A stretch of DNA of 64,000 nucleotides. Origin: Geoanaerobacter pelophilus (GTDB lineage: Bacteria > Desulfobacterota > Desulfuromonadia > Geobacterales > DSM-12255). The stretch is from contig NZ_JAHCVJ010000005.1 of assembly GCF_018476885.1 (NCBI RefSeq), forward strand, positions 124,001 to 188,000. Direction: 5' to 3'. The position numbers and the translations under genes are program-made. Below the pieces are notes generated by a model. That model had not been told where the DNA came from. It saw only the letters and a program-made list of their open reading frames with translations, and did not search any database. Position 1 is the stretch's first letter. Each line of letters opens with the position of its first letter. Shown here piece after piece: positions 9,084 to 18,433 of the stretch.

Positions 9084-9113
9084 TTGCGAAATTTCTTTCC
9101 GGAGAAAATGATA

Positions 9114-9818
9114 ATGAAAAAAAACCTTGAAAAACACCTTACTCTACGTGAAAGGATCTTGGAAACAATACGGGATGCAATCATTAAAGGTTCTCTCAAG
9201 GCGGGTGAAAAGGTTGCTGAGCCTGAGTTGGCAGAGCGATTCGGTATAAGCCGCACTCCTATCCGCGAGGCTTTTCGCCAGTTGGAGTCTGAAGGTTATC
9301 TCAAGGTAATACCGAGAAAAGGGGCGGTTGTTGCTGCTTTTTCTGAGAAAGATATTGAAGAATTTTATGCGATTAAGAGCATTTTAGAAGGATACGCTGC
9401 AAAGCGAGCCTGTGAGAACATCTCGTTTAAGGAAATTGAGAAGCTCGAAACAATAAACTCAAAACTGGCGATGCTGGCTGAAGGTAGTGATGTTAAACAG
9501 TTCTTTAAGGTCCATAACGATTTTCATGATTTGTTTATTAAGGCTGCAAATAATGAAAAACTGTATGAAATGATTAATGGGTTGGTCAGCAAGTTCCAGC
9601 GGTTGCGGCTGGCATCGCTCAGCATTCCAGGCCGAATGAAGAATTCTGTTGAAGAACATGAGAAAATTATCGACGCGTTTCGCAAGAAAAACCCCGGCGC
9701 TGCGGAAAAACTGGTGAGAAAGAATGCTGAATACGGCGGCAAGGTATTGATGGGGGGGGATCCCGCCGCGACTATGAAGCCTTCGGAACGTTCTGCTATG
9801 TTACATCTGGATCTCTAG
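9114..9818 (+). CDS. GntR family transcriptional regulator, FCD subfamily
   Basis: DNA-binding regulator of a metabolic gene set. The N-terminal winged helix covers about residues 8-72 (LRERILETIRDAIIKGSL..., then AERFGISRTPIREAFRQLESEGYL). The all-helical FCD ligand domain covers about 80-220, with metal-site type residues in KVHNDFHDLF and EEHEKIIDAF. The ATG at 9114 lies nine bases from GGAG; an ATG at 9108 is also possible. The gene stands alone, with a 208-base gap to ispD, and has a palindrome in its own promoter. The regulated genes and the effector are unknown. Confidence 0.87.
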   Translation: MKKNLEKHLTLRERILETIRDAIIKGSLKAGEKVAEPELAERFGISRTPIREAFRQLESEGYLKVIPRKGAVVAAFSEKDIEEFYAIKSILEGYAAKRACENISFKEIEKLETINSKLAMLAEGSDVKQFFKVHNDFHDLFIKAANNEKLYEMINGLVSKFQRLRLASLSIPGRMKNSVEEHEKIIDAFRKKNPGAAEKLVRKNAEYGGKVLMGGDPAATMKPSERSAMLHLDL

Positions 9819-9961
9819 CTGCAGTTATCTTGCTCTCCTTGCTGGTTTTACGGCAATAATAGGTGGTTATGAAGCACTCTCCGGTATTCATAGCACATTG
9901 TTGTTTTCAATTCTAAGCATCCTCGAAAAGCTGGTCAGCGGCTCTAACTCTCAATTTTTGC

Positions 9962-9990
9962 TGGTCATTTCATTGCTGCATCCGTATAAT
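9962..9990 (+). promoter_or_regulatory. Candidate promoter for the ispD-ispF-glnS-cysS run
   Basis: -10 TATAAT (9985-9990) with a weak -35 TGGTCA (9962-9967) 17 bases upstream, 37 bases before the ispD start. The rest of the 208-base gap shows nothing further. Confidence 0.45.
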
Positions 9991-10026
9991 TAGCCGGTTT
10001 TTTACTGCCAGTTTTCTAGGCCAGAC

Positions 10027-10728
10027 ATGAAAGTGATTGCTCTCATCCCTGCAGCAGGCATGGGCAAACGAATGGGCGCAGGTATCAATAAACAGTACCT
10101 GCTGCTTTCCGGGACTCCTATTGTTGCCCGGACCATTGCGGTATTTGAAGCCTCTCCGCTTGTTGATGATATCTATGTTATTACTCCAGAGGCAGAAATC
10201 CCCTTCTGCCGCGAACAGGTAGTCGCTGCCCATTGTTTTACAAAAATCAGGGCCATTGTTCCGGGTGGTGCAGAGCGGCAGCACTCGGTGCTTAATGGTT
10301 TGCGTGCGGTGCGAGACGCAGCTGCCGACGACGTGGTTCTTGTCCATGATGGCGTAAGGCCTTTTGTGACACAAGAGATGATCGCCAACAGCATTGCCGC
10401 GGCAAAAACAGCTGATGGCGGCCTGGTTGCTGTTCCGGTAAAAGATACGGTAAAGATTGCAGCAGATGGGATCGTCTGTGGAACGCCGCAGCGTGACACG
10501 CTCTGGCTCGCCCAGACCCCCCAGACTTTCCGTTATGGCATCATTCGGAATGCCTATGAACAGGCTGCAGGTGAAGGATTCCTCGGTACGGATGACTCGT
10601 CGCTGGTCGAGAGATTGGGTGGTAAGGTTCAAGTTGTTGTTGGGGATTACCGCAATATCAAGATAACAACTCCAGAAGATCTCGTACTGGCAGAGGCTTT
10701 CTTGAGTGAGAGCAATCAGAAGGCTTGA
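10027..10728 (+). CDS. ispD: 2-C-methyl-D-erythritol 4-phosphate cytidylyltransferase
   Basis: Third step of the MEP isoprenoid pathway: joins CTP to methylerythritol 4-phosphate. The CTP-binding signature [10 protein letters not shown] is at about residues 9-18, with [10 protein letters not shown] near 105 and ITTPEDL near the C-terminus. The 233-residue length is typical. It lies 15 bases before ispF, an arrangement common in deltaproteobacteria. A weak TAGG ribosome site precedes the ATG. Confidence 0.95.
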   Translation: MKVIALIPAAGMGKRMGAGINKQYLLLSGTPIVARTIAVFEASPLVDDIYVITPEAEIPFCREQVVAAHCFTKIRAIVPGGAERQHSVLNGLRAVRDAAADDVVLVHDGVRPFVTQEMIANSIAAAKTADGGLVAVPVKDTVKIAADGIVCGTPQRDTLWLAQTPQTFRYGIIRNAYEQAAGEGFLGTDDSSLVERLGGKVQVVVGDYRNIKITTPEDLVLAEAFLSESNQKA

Positions 10729-10743
10729 ATTAGTGGGGTAAAG

Positions 10744-11217
10744 ATGAGAATTGGGCATGGTTACGACGTTCATCGCCTCGTAGAAGAGCGAAAGCTGATC
10801 ATCGGTGGGGTAGATATCCCATGGGAGAAGGGGTTACTGGGGCATTCGGATGCTGATGTGCTGTTGCATGCTATCGCAGACGCCATTCTCGGTGCCATAG
10901 CCGAAGGTGATATCGGCAAACATTTTCCCGATACCGACCCGCGTTACAAGGGGGCGGACAGTCTGAAACTCCTGGGACACGTGGGCCGCCTGGCTGAGAC
11001 AAAGGGGTATCGAGTTGGCAATATCGACGCCACCATTGTCGCCCAGCGGCCTAAAATGGCGCCGCATATCCCGCAGATGCGTGAGAACATTGCGGCGGCT
11101 CTGAATTGTGCCGTAGACCAGATAAACGTCAAGGCCACCACCACAGAAGAACTCGGGTTCTGCGGACGCGGTGAGGGGATCGCCTCTTACGCGGTGGCGC
11201 TAGTAATCTCAATATAG
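10744..11217 (+). CDS. ispF: 2-C-methyl-D-erythritol 2,4-cyclodiphosphate synthase
   Basis: Cyclises the CDP-methylerythritol phosphate intermediate, two steps after IspD in the MEP pathway. The metal-binding start [10 protein letters not shown] holds the Asp and His ligands (D8, H10), and the third ligand His is in [28 protein letters not shown] closes the active site. The 157-residue length matches trimeric IspF. It follows ispD by 15 bases and precedes glnS by 18, so all are probably on one transcript. Confidence 0.96.
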   Translation: MRIGHGYDVHRLVEERKLIIGGVDIPWEKGLLGHSDADVLLHAIADAILGAIAEGDIGKHFPDTDPRYKGADSLKLLGHVGRLAETKGYRVGNIDATIVAQRPKMAPHIPQMRENIAAALNCAVDQINVKATTTEELGFCGRGEGIASYAVALVISI

Positions 11218-11235
11218 GATTAACGAGGGTCTTAG

Positions 11236-12903
11236 ATGTCAGATACTGCCGAAAAAACGACTATAGCAGCAAACTTTTTGCGTAACATAGTTGCCGATGA
11301 CCTGGATAGCGGCAAATGCCAGACGATAGTTACCCGCTTTCCGCCTGAGCCGAACGGCTATCTGCACATAGGTCATGCAAAATCGATATGCCTGAACTTT
11401 GGCCTGGCCCGCGATTTCAATGGCCGGTGCCACCTCCGGTTTGATGATACCAACCCGGCTAAGGAGGATGTAGAATACACCGAGTCGATCAAGGAGAGTG
11501 TCCGTTGGCTCGGTTTTGATTGGGGTAATCATCTCTATTATGCATCGAATTATTTCGACCAGCTCTATGATTGGGCCGAATACCTGATAGGTGCCGGCAA
11601 GGCTTATATTGATGATCAGACTGCAGATCTGATCCGGGTCAACCGTGGAACCTTGACTGAGCCTGGGGCAGAGAGCCCGTTCAGAGATCGAACGGTTGAC
11701 GAGAATCTCGATCTATTTCGTCGCATGCGCGCCGGGGAATTCCCGGATGGAGCAAAGGTTCTGCGCGCCAAGATCGACATGGCTTCTCCGAATATGAATC
11801 TGCGAGATCCGGTAATCTATAGGATTTTGCACGCCACTCATCCGCATGCCGGCGATAAGTGGTGCATTTACCCGATGTACGATTTTGCCCATGGCCAGAG
11901 CGACGCACTTGAAGGGATCACGCATTCCATTTGTACCCTTGAGTTTGAAGACCATAAGCCTCTTTATGAATGGTTTCTGGAGAATCTTCCGGTTCCTGCC
12001 AAACCCCGGCAGTATGAGTTTGCCCGGCTCAACCTGTCTTACGCTGTAATGAGCAAGCGCAAGCTGCTGCAACTGGTCCAGGATGGCGATGTCTCAGGTT
12101 GGGACGATCCTCGGATGCCTACCCTGGTGGGGCTCAGGAGGCGCGGTTACACGCCGGAATCCATCCGCTCCTTTTGCGAGACCATCGGCGTTGGACGCAG
12201 CGATTCGTGGATCGACATGAGCATATTAGAGGAGTCGGTAAGGTCCGATCTGAATGAGCGGGCACCTCGTGCCATGGCCGTCCTCAGGCCGCTGAAGCTG
12301 GTGCTGGACAATTACCCTGAGGGTGCTGCCGAAGATTTCATGGTTGCCAATCATCCGCAGAAACCTGATCTGGGGAGCCGCACGGTCCCATTTTGCCGCG
12401 AACTCTGGATTGAGCAGGATGATTTCATGGAAGAGCCGGTCAAAGGGTTCAAGCGGCTTTCGCCAGGCATGGAAGTCAGGCTGCGCAATGCATATATTAT
12501 AAAATGCACTCATGTGGTTAAAGATGAAAAGGGAACGATAACCGAAATCCACTGCAGTTACGACCCGGATACCAAGAGTGGCATGCCTGGCTCCGAGCGA
12601 AAGGTGAAGGGGGTAATTCACTGGGTGTCGGCACCGCATGCCCTGACCGCCGAAGTTAGGCTTTACGACCGGCTTTTTTCTGTTCCTAATCCTTCTGGCG
12701 ATGACTGGAAGTCACAGATAAACCCGAATTCTGTCGAGCTCCTTTTCGGCTGCAAACTGGAACAATCCCTTGCAACTGTCGAACCTGAAACCAGATTCCA
12801 GTTTGAACGGAACGGTTATTTCTGCGCCGACAGGGTCGATTCCGCCCCCGGCAAACCGGTATTCAACAGGACAGTAACGCTTCGCGATTCCTGGACAAAG
12901 TAA
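11236..12903 (+). CDS. glnS: Glutaminyl-tRNA synthetase
   Basis: Class I synthetase charging tRNA-Gln directly. [16 protein letters not shown] carries HIGH at residues 44-47, and the KMSKS equivalent is VMSKRKL near residue 272. The C-terminal beta-barrel anticodon domain is complete (555 residues). With glnS present, the GatC encoded at 24.5 kb is more likely to serve Asn-tRNA formation, or both routes coexist. The gene sits in the ispD-ispF-glnS-cysS run. Confidence 0.96.
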   Translation: MSDTAEKTTIAANFLRNIVADDLDSGKCQTIVTRFPPEPNGYLHIGHAKSICLNFGLARDFNGRCHLRFDDTNPAKEDVEYTESIKESVRWLGFDWGNHLYYASNYFDQLYDWAEYLIGAGKAYIDDQTADLIRVNRGTLTEPGAESPFRDRTVDENLDLFRRMRAGEFPDGAKVLRAKIDMASPNMNLRDPVIYRILHATHPHAGDKWCIYPMYDFAHGQSDALEGITHSICTLEFEDHKPLYEWFLENLPVPAKPRQYEFARLNLSYAVMSKRKLLQLVQDGDVSGWDDPRMPTLVGLRRRGYTPESIRSFCETIGVGRSDSWIDMSILEESVRSDLNERAPRAMAVLRPLKLVLDNYPEGAAEDFMVANHPQKPDLGSRTVPFCRELWIEQDDFMEEPVKGFKRLSPGMEVRLRNAYIIKCTHVVKDEKGTITEIHCSYDPDTKSGMPGSERKVKGVIHWVSAPHALTAEVRLYDRLFSVPNPSGDDWKSQINPNSVELLFGCKLEQSLATVEPETRFQFERNGYFCADRVDSAPGKPVFNRTVTLRDSWTK

Positions 12904-12921
12904 AGAAACGAGGAAATTTCC

Positions 12922-14388
12922 ATGGCACTCCGTATCTACAACACTTTGACTGGCGGCAAAGAGGATTTTGTCCCGCTCGAACCTGGCAAGGTCAAGATGT
13001 ATGTCTGTGGCGTAACGGTCTATGACAACTGCCACATAGGCCATGCCCGGGCATACACCGCTTTTGACATGATTTTCAGATATCTGAAATACAGCGGGTA
13101 CGATGTTACCTATATCCGTAATTATACCGATATTGATGACAAGATTATTAACCGTGCCAACGAGCAGGGTATCCTGTGGAGTGAAGTTGCAGAGCGTTTC
13201 ATCGGGGAGTTCAATAAAGACATGACGGCTCTTGGTATCCAAGCGCCAACCTTCGAGCCAAAAGCAACGGAGCATATCCCGGAAATCATCGCAATTGTGC
13301 AACGGTTGGTGGATAAGGGCAATGCCTACGAGGCAAATGGAGATGTCTATTTCCGGGTCGAGCGCTTTCCCGGTTATCTGAAGCTGTCCAAGCGCAATCT
13401 TGAAGATATGCAGGCTGGGGCGAGGGTTGATGTTGATGATCGTAAGGAAAACCCCATGGACTTTGCCCTCTGGAAGAGTTCCAAACCGGGCGAGCCGGCA
13501 TGGGAATCCCCGTGGGGGCCTGGCCGCCCAGGCTGGCATATCGAATGTTCCGCCATGAGCATGAAATTCCTAGGTGAGACTTTTGATATCCACGGTGGTG
13601 GCAAGGATCTGGTATTTCCGCACCATGAGAACGAAATTGCCCAGTCAGAGGCCGCCAATGGCAAACAGTTTGTCCGCTACTGGATGCACAACGGTTTTGT
13701 AAATATTAACTCGGAAAAAATGTCCAAATCTCTCGGTAATTTTTTCACGATCAAGGAAGTGCTGGATAAGTACGATCCGGAAGTGCTTCGATTTTTCCTG
13801 CTTTCAGCACATTATCGCTCGCCCATAGATTTCTGCGACCATAACCTTGATGATGCAGAAGCCGGTTTGGAGCGAGTCTATAAGGGGTTGGCCGCGATCT
13901 CCGCAGCCCTTGACGTTATGACCGCAGTTTCAGTTTCGGGTGGTGAAGCTGAGTCGGATCTTGTGGAGAAGCTTGCGGCTTTTTCAGACCGCTTTCGTGA
14001 GGCTATGGACGATGATTTCAATACAGCACTTGCCTTAGCCCATGTTTTTGAGCTGGTCAGGGCAGCCAATCGGCTCATAACTGAAGTCTCGTCTCTGGAC
14101 GAAGGGCAGAAAGGTCTGTTGGCGGCAGTGCGCGAAAAAATAACCGAGGTTGGACAGGTTCTCGGACTGTTTTATTCTGCGCCTGTCGAGTATCTGGAAC
14201 GGATAAAAGGGCGCAAGGTTGCAGGGATGTCAATTGCTCCGGAAGAGATTGAGCGTTTGCTGGCAGAGCGTGCCGCTGCTCGCAAGGCAAAGGATTTCAA
14301 GCGAAGTGATGAGATTAGGGATTCATTGCTCAGTCAGGGAATTGAACTGCTCGACGGGCCGCAAGGGACTGTTTGGAAGGTAAAATAA
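12922..14388 (+). CDS. cysS: Cysteinyl-tRNA synthetase
   Basis: Class I synthetase for cysteine. The zinc Cys is in [13 protein letters not shown] at about residues 38-41, the other zinc ligands in GWHIECSAM and FPHHENE, and KMSKSLGN near residues 265-272. The 488-residue length is normal. It is the last gene of its run: its TAA lies inside the left arm of a 23-bp perfect hairpin. Confidence 0.97.
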   Translation: MALRIYNTLTGGKEDFVPLEPGKVKMYVCGVTVYDNCHIGHARAYTAFDMIFRYLKYSGYDVTYIRNYTDIDDKIINRANEQGILWSEVAERFIGEFNKDMTALGIQAPTFEPKATEHIPEIIAIVQRLVDKGNAYEANGDVYFRVERFPGYLKLSKRNLEDMQAGARVDVDDRKENPMDFALWKSSKPGEPAWESPWGPGRPGWHIECSAMSMKFLGETFDIHGGGKDLVFPHHENEIAQSEAANGKQFVRYWMHNGFVNINSEKMSKSLGNFFTIKEVLDKYDPEVLRFFLLSAHYRSPIDFCDHNLDDAEAGLERVYKGLAAISAALDVMTAVSVSGGEAESDLVEKLAAFSDRFREAMDDDFNTALALAHVFELVRAANRLITEVSSLDEGQKGLLAAVREKITEVGQVLGLFYSAPVEYLERIKGRKVAGMSIAPEEIERLLAERAAARKAKDFKRSDEIRDSLLSQGIELLDGPQGTVWKVK

Positions 14389-14434
14389 TAGATACAGTAA
14401 AGGCCGCTAACGCGGCCTTTACTGTATCTATTAT
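14385..14434. terminator. 23-bp perfect hairpin between convergent cysS and the ribbon-helix-helix gene
   Basis: Left arm 14385-14407, loop taac, right arm 14412-14434, all 23 pairs matching. The core is AAAGGCCGC/GCGGCCTTT. The cysS stop codon is within the left arm. It probably terminates both strands, though no long T-run follows. Confidence 0.7.
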
Positions 14435-14447
14435 GCTTTATTAAGCC

Positions 14448-14627
14448 TTATGCAGCTTTTCTAACAGTTGTCTCTGCCTGGAGCTTTATGAGTTCCATGG
14501 CTTCGCGCATGAGCTGTGAAACGCTTTTGTTGGTCGAATACATGATGTTGTCAAGGGTGGCCCTCTCCTCATCGCTGATCCTCATCGAGATTACATTGTA
14601 CCGCGGATTTTCTCTCATTTTTCCCAT
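14448..14627 (-). CDS. Small ribbon-helix-helix DNA-binding protein (59 aa)
   Basis: A 59-residue protein of the CopG/MetJ/Arc fold. The strand is RYNVISMRIS, helix A DEERATLDNIMYST and helix B SVSQLMREAMELIKLQ. The ATG at 14627 has GGAGGAG six bases upstream. A sigma-54 -24/-12 promoter lies 60-75 bases before it, and the sigma-54 activator gene ends 254 bases upstream on the same strand. The gene is therefore probably a direct target of that activator (inference). It lacks a toxin partner, so it is more likely a stand-alone regulator than an antitoxin. Confidence 0.8.
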   Translation of the reverse strand: MGKMRENPRYNVISMRISDEERATLDNIMYSTNKSVSQLMREAMELIKLQAETTVRKAA

Positions 14628-14687
14628 TTCATTCTCCTCCTTATTTTTTCAGTGGTTTTGTTTTTTAAGTAAATAATAAACTCATTA

Positions 14688-14705
14688 ATGCTAAGGGTGT
14701 GCCAA
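14688..14705 (-). promoter_or_regulatory. rpoN-dependent: Sigma-54 (-24/-12) promoter of the ribbon-helix-helix gene
   Basis: Minus strand reads TTGGCACACCCTTAGCA: GG, ten bases, GC, matching the TGGCAC-N5-TTGC consensus. It lies about 60 bases before the start codon, and an activator-type dyad lies about 95 bases farther upstream. Confidence 0.75.
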
Positions 14706-14784
14706 GTGAGGCATCTCTTGTAACTTGCTTGAATTACAGACGTAAAAATAGACGAGACTGGAGAGTGGGCTTGATGTTGTATAC

Positions 14785-14845
14785 AAGGTGTGCCGCGTAT
14801 GGCACACCTTGGCGGAAAGTGGGGATTTTTGTCACATGTGGCACA
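14785..14845. promoter_or_regulatory. Putative upstream activator dyads for the sigma-54 promoter
   Basis: Perfect dyad TGTGCC-gcgtat-GGCACA at 14789-14806, extended to about 11 pairs, and a weaker TTTGTC-N6-GGCACA at 14828-14845. The same dyad recurs upstream of the activator gene (17225-17272). Spacing from the -24/-12 element suits enhancer sites. Confidence 0.6.
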
Positions 14846-14881
14846 TGTTGGGAGAATGAGCTTGTGGTTATGGAGAGATGG

Positions 14882-17164
14882 CTAATTATCCGGGGTGTTT
14901 TCGCTGCGGCACTTTAAGCCGTGCTTGTCGAGCAAGCGGTAAAATGTGCGGCGAGGGATGTTGGCAAGTTTGGCTGCCTGAGAGACATTGCCCCCGGAAT
15001 CGGAGAGGTAGCGCTGGATCAGTTTTTTCTCAACACGCAATACATGCGGTTCTCGTTCATTCTTGAACGAGCGTAAATCAGGGAGTTCTGAGGCCCCGTC
15101 AGCATAGTTTTCGGCAAAAACCAGCGGCAGATTGCCGAGCTTGATTAATTCATCATGGGTGAGGACGGCGGCCCGCTCGAGAACGTTCTTCATTTCTCTG
15201 ATGTTTCCCGGCCATTGGTACTGCAGCATCGCTTTAATGGCTCGATCTTCAATCCCGACAATATTTTTGTTCAGCTTTTTCCTGGCCTTTTCGAGGAAAT
15301 GGTGGACAAGTAGCGGGAGTGATCCCATTCTCTCCCGTAATGGCGGCATGGTGATGGCGAATACGTTCAGGCGGTAAAAGAGATCTTCTCTAAACCAGTT
15401 ATTGCGTATTCCTTCTTCAAGGTTCTTGTTGGTTGCTGCTATCAGGCGCACGTCAACTTTTTTGGGCTGCGTTCCGCCTACAGGCCTTACTTCACCGGAG
15501 TCGAGCACCCTCAGTAGCTCCGCCTGGAGCTTTGGGGTGATGTCGCCTATTTCGTCAAGAAATATCGTGCCACCGTCTGCTGCCTCAAAAAGTCCCTTTT
15601 TGTCGGCAAGGGCACCGGTAAACGACCCCTTGCGATGGCCGAAGAGTTCGCTCTCCAGGAGTGAGTCCGTCAACGTGGTGCAGTTTAGCGTGACCAAGGG
15701 CTTGTCGTTTCTGAGGCTGTATTTGTGGATTGCCCGAGCTGCCAGTTCCTTGCCGGTTCCGGATTCACCCCGAATCAGGACAGTGGTTGGCGTGGGGGCG
15801 ACCTGTTTGATCAGGTCAATCACTTCGACGGTCTTTTCGTCGTTGCCCACAATGAATTCATCACCATATTCCTTTTCCAGTTCGCGTCGAGCAAGCTCGT
15901 ACTTCTGGATCAGCAGACCCCGGTCTTCCTCAAGCTTTTGCACATTGTAAGGAAGGCACATTTCAAGATTTGCCAGACCCTGGAACACGGCGACCGCATA
16001 TTCCCTGCAGGTCTTGTAGCCGCATGCCCGGCAGTTCAGCTCGTCTTTGCGGGTAAATTTGTTGGTGGTCTGAAGTACGGACTTGATGTCTCCTCCGCGG
16101 GGCGTAGGAAGCTTCACATGCTTGGATTGAAACGATCTCGATACGTCAGGTCGGCTGTGGTCTCCTGTGTATTTGGACAATGTGCGATAAGGAAAGTTTT
16201 TCGTGTAGTGATTGATGATCAGTTTCCGCTTGAAAAATTCCGTGATCTCCCTGTTTTCGCAAGGGCTGCCGATACAGCCGTGATAGCAAAAACGAAGATC
16301 AGCTATCCGTGGAGTAATGCGGGTGGCTGCCAGGTCTCCGATAATGCCCATGACATTGACTTCGCCGCTGACGCTCACCACATCGGTATCAAGTGGGTCG
16401 GTAGCTATGGAAAGGGCATGAAAGGAGCCGGTGGTTATCGGGAAAAGTCGTCCCTGATGAGGTTGAATGCCGTCAAAAGGGGTTTCTGTAAGGGCTGGCA
16501 GGGAAATCGAACGGGCGCGGAACATGGCGTCGAGTTCCTGATAGGTCAGGACTATGTCAATGGCACCGGTAGCATCTTCTGCCTGGATTTCAAATTTTGC
16601 GGCAATGCACGAGCTTATGTAGATGACCCTTGCCGGCCGGCTGTGCGAGGTCTTGAGGAAGCGGCCCATTGCAATCATTGGCGATACAACGGGTACCAGA
16701 TTTTCGATGAGCTTAGGGTAGTGTCTTTCTATAAGGTCGACTACTGCCGGGCAGTGGGAGGAGATGAGAGGTAAGGAGGACGCCTCAATTGCCTTTGCAT
16801 AGGCTGGGGCAATAAGCTCCGCACCGTAAGCTCCTTCGTGGACCTCTGCGAACCCAAGCTTTTTTAGGCCGCTGGCAAGCTGGCCTGGGGATACATGATG
16901 GAAAAAAGTCGGGAATGATGAGCCGAGAACGGCAATTACTGGCTCGTCAGAAGAAAGATATAGTTCCGTTGATTGAACCTTGTCTGCAACGACCTTTGCT
17001 TTCTGGGGGCAGGTTTCCAGGCAGTTGCCGCAACCAATGCACCGGTCGAATATTATTTCAGGGTGGGTTTTTTCGATCTTAAGTGCCTTTACCGGGCAGC
17101 TTCGTACGCAGGAGTAGCATTTTCTGCATCTGTCTGTGAGGGTAACAATCGGTTGCATGTTCAT
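14882..17164 (-). CDS. Sigma-54-dependent activator with ferredoxin and [FeFe]-hydrogenase-like sensor domains
   Basis: A 760-residue enhancer-binding protein with a redox-type sensor. Order: two [4Fe-4S] sites (C13/16/19/23 and C42/45/48/52); a [FeFe]-hydrogenase large-subunit-like domain, about 75-330, keeping H-cluster-type cysteines in SSHCP (C138), SSCIAAKFE (C186) and FCYHGC (C293, C297); a CxxCGxxxC Fe-S domain at 378-403; an AAA+ domain with Walker A GESGTGKE (466), GSFTGA (513) and GGTIFLDEIGD; and a Fis-type helix-turn-helix at the C-terminus. The usual first Cys of TSCCP is His, so hydrogen turnover is unlikely and sensing more likely. An ATG at 17158 is an alternative start. Confidence 0.88.
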   Translation of the reverse strand: MNMQPIVTLTDRCRKCYSCVRSCPVKALKIEKTHPEIIFDRCIGCGNCLETCPQKAKVVADKVQSTELYLSSDEPVIAVLGSSFPTFFHHVSPGQLASGLKKLGFAEVHEGAYGAELIAPAYAKAIEASSLPLISSHCPAVVDLIERHYPKLIENLVPVVSPMIAMGRFLKTSHSRPARVIYISSCIAAKFEIQAEDATGAIDIVLTYQELDAMFRARSISLPALTETPFDGIQPHQGRLFPITTGSFHALSIATDPLDTDVVSVSGEVNVMGIIGDLAATRITPRIADLRFCYHGCIGSPCENREITEFFKRKLIINHYTKNFPYRTLSKYTGDHSRPDVSRSFQSKHVKLPTPRGGDIKSVLQTTNKFTRKDELNCRACGYKTCREYAVAVFQGLANLEMCLPYNVQKLEEDRGLLIQKYELARRELEKEYGDEFIVGNDEKTVEVIDLIKQVAPTPTTVLIRGESGTGKELAARAIHKYSLRNDKPLVTLNCTTLTDSLLESELFGHRKGSFTGALADKKGLFEAADGGTIFLDEIGDITPKLQAELLRVLDSGEVRPVGGTQPKKVDVRLIAATNKNLEEGIRNNWFREDLFYRLNVFAITMPPLRERMGSLPLLVHHFLEKARKKLNKNIVGIEDRAIKAMLQYQWPGNIREMKNVLERAAVLTHDELIKLGNLPLVFAENYADGASELPDLRSFKNEREPHVLRVEKKLIQRYLSDSGGNVSQAAKLANIPRRTFYRLLDKHGLKCRSENTPDN

Positions 17165-17202
17165 CCTTGCCGGTTCGGGCTGTTAAATATCTTGTGGCCG
17201 GT

Positions 17203-17231
17203 ATGTTAACCTAAAAAGATCCATTGTGCAA
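17203..17231 (-). promoter_or_regulatory. Sigma-70-type promoter of the activator gene, -35 inside a dyad
   Basis: Minus strand: -35 TTGCAC (17231-17226), 17-base spacer, -10 TAACAT (17208-17203). The -35 is part of the dyad at 17225-17242, which suggests negative autoregulation. Confidence 0.5.
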
Positions 17232-17272
17232 TAAATGGCACAGTGTATACGCAGCGTGTCAGTGGTGGCACA
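17225..17272. promoter_or_regulatory. Two TGTGCC-type dyads upstream of the activator gene
   Basis: TGTGCA-ataaat-GGCACA at 17225-17242 (one mismatch in 12) and CGTGTC-agtggt-GGCACA at 17255-17272 (two mismatches), centres 30 bases apart. Same form as the dyad at 14789-14806. Confidence 0.55.
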
Positions 17273-17305
17273 AAAAGACCCGACCTGAAAAAATCAGGCC
17301 GGGCC
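17272..17305 (-). terminator. Terminator after the lipoprotein gene
   Basis: Minus strand GGCCCGGCCTGA / TCAGGTCGGGTC stem with G-U pairs, followed by TTTTT, 20-50 bases past the lipoprotein stop. The opposite strand also has a T-rich exit. Confidence 0.7.
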
Positions 17306-17327
17306 TTTTAATGAATAGCACCGCTGG

Positions 17328-18365
17328 CTAGTTAGCGGGAGCGATTGTTGGTGAGTTGATTGACTCGCCAGCGGGTGAGCCCGGCGGAGAGGGGATTGTC
17401 ACAGGGGCATCGATCTTCGGTGGCGGCACATTCCGGGAGGGAACTGGAACGTCACTCTTCACCGGGGTTGGCTGGGCAGGAGGCGCTGGTTGAGGCTGCC
17501 TTTCCGGAGCAGGTTGGTTCTGAAGCTGGGGCTGTGGTTGAGTCTTTTCTTTTTTGTCTCCACCAAAAGGATTAGACGGATGGCGCAGCATGGAAATCAT
17601 ATCATCGAATATTGCGCTGTAAGCATCGGAAACCGAGCCCTTGCTTCTAAATGAAGATGGCGAACTCTTGCCGAGAAATCGGTTGATGCCTGGAATGGTC
17701 CGGAATTTTACTTCAACCTTGTCGGTTTCATTCGCAGCAGCTTCGTCAAAGTCGGGGTACTGCAGCGCCAGGAATTTGGGGTAGGTAAGCCGACGTTGCC
17801 GGAAGTTCGGAAATTCCCAGAGAACATTGCCTTCGGCATCAATGATCTGTCCACTCACAATTAAATAATTGTAGTCAGAATCGAGTTTTGACAGCAGGTT
17901 GCTTGAATAGACATTCTCTCGAGTGGTTATGCCGCTTACCACCAGCAGCAATAATGCATCAAGGCTGTTTTTCGAGATGATATCCCTGATTTCCGGGCCT
18001 TTGTAAAAATACTTATTGTAAATAATGCCGGCATCATCCCGCTTTTCTCTGCGAAAAAAAATGTTCGAGAAAAGTTTGTCGGCATCGTCGTTCAAAAGTG
18101 CCACGGAAAAATAATTGCCGGCATTTTTTATTCCGGCAACAAGTTCTGCTTCATTCTTGCGGTTGAAGTCTTTGAGCAGGGCAACCAGGGTGTCACGTTC
18201 CGGATGGCGAATATCCGAATCGGCATCAACGAAAATCGGCGCTACCCCGAGTGTTCGGACCTTTTGCTCGTATGTTTCGCGGGGAATGTTGTAGTAATTG
18301 TGCGAACAACCGACAGAACTGAGGGTGACCAGAGTAAGCAGTAGGAAAAGGGAGAAACGCGTCAT
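17328..18365 (-). CDS. Putative outer-envelope lipoprotein with proline-rich tail
   Basis: A 345-residue protein with a lipoprotein signal (MTRFSLFLLLTLVTLSSVGC). It has a globular middle of about 250 residues and a C-terminal Pro/Gln-rich tail from about residue 262 (repeats like QPQPQLQNQPAPERQPQP). The globular part has segments such as LGVAPIFVDADSD and LIVSGQIIDAEGNVLWEFP, which recall the GNA1162/LpoB-like class of nucleoside-binding-fold lipoproteins, but this is a weak resemblance. AGGAGG six bases upstream fixes the start at 18365. It lies 68 bases downstream of the MFS gene on the same strand. Confidence 0.7.
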   Translation of the reverse strand: MTRFSLFLLLTLVTLSSVGCSHNYYNIPRETYEQKVRTLGVAPIFVDADSDIRHPERDTLVALLKDFNRKNEAELVAGIKNAGNYFSVALLNDDADKLFSNIFFRREKRDDAGIIYNKYFYKGPEIRDIISKNSLDALLLLVVSGITTRENVYSSNLLSKLDSDYNYLIVSGQIIDAEGNVLWEFPNFRQRRLTYPKFLALQYPDFDEAAANETDKVEVKFRTIPGINRFLGKSSPSSFRSKGSVSDAYSAIFDDMISMLRHPSNPFGGDKKEKTQPQPQLQNQPAPERQPQPAPPAQPTPVKSDVPVPSRNVPPPKIDAPVTIPSPPGSPAGESINSPTIAPAN

Positions 18366-18433
18366 TCCAGGCCTCCTTGAGGGGTTATCACGGTGCGAGA
18401 TGATCGTCTGCGTACTTATAACAGAGAGGCAAA

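Noticed and set aside
14448-14627. Toxin-antitoxin pair with the RHH protein as antitoxin
   Set aside because: No toxin-sized ORF next to it on the same strand; the neighbours are cysS and the sigma-54 activator.
15725-16774. Long plus-strand ORF (349 aa) inside the sigma-54 activator gene
   Set aside because: Shadow of the opposite coding frame; no ribosome site, no recognisable domain, and the minus-strand protein has clear Fe-S, AAA+ and HTH motifs.
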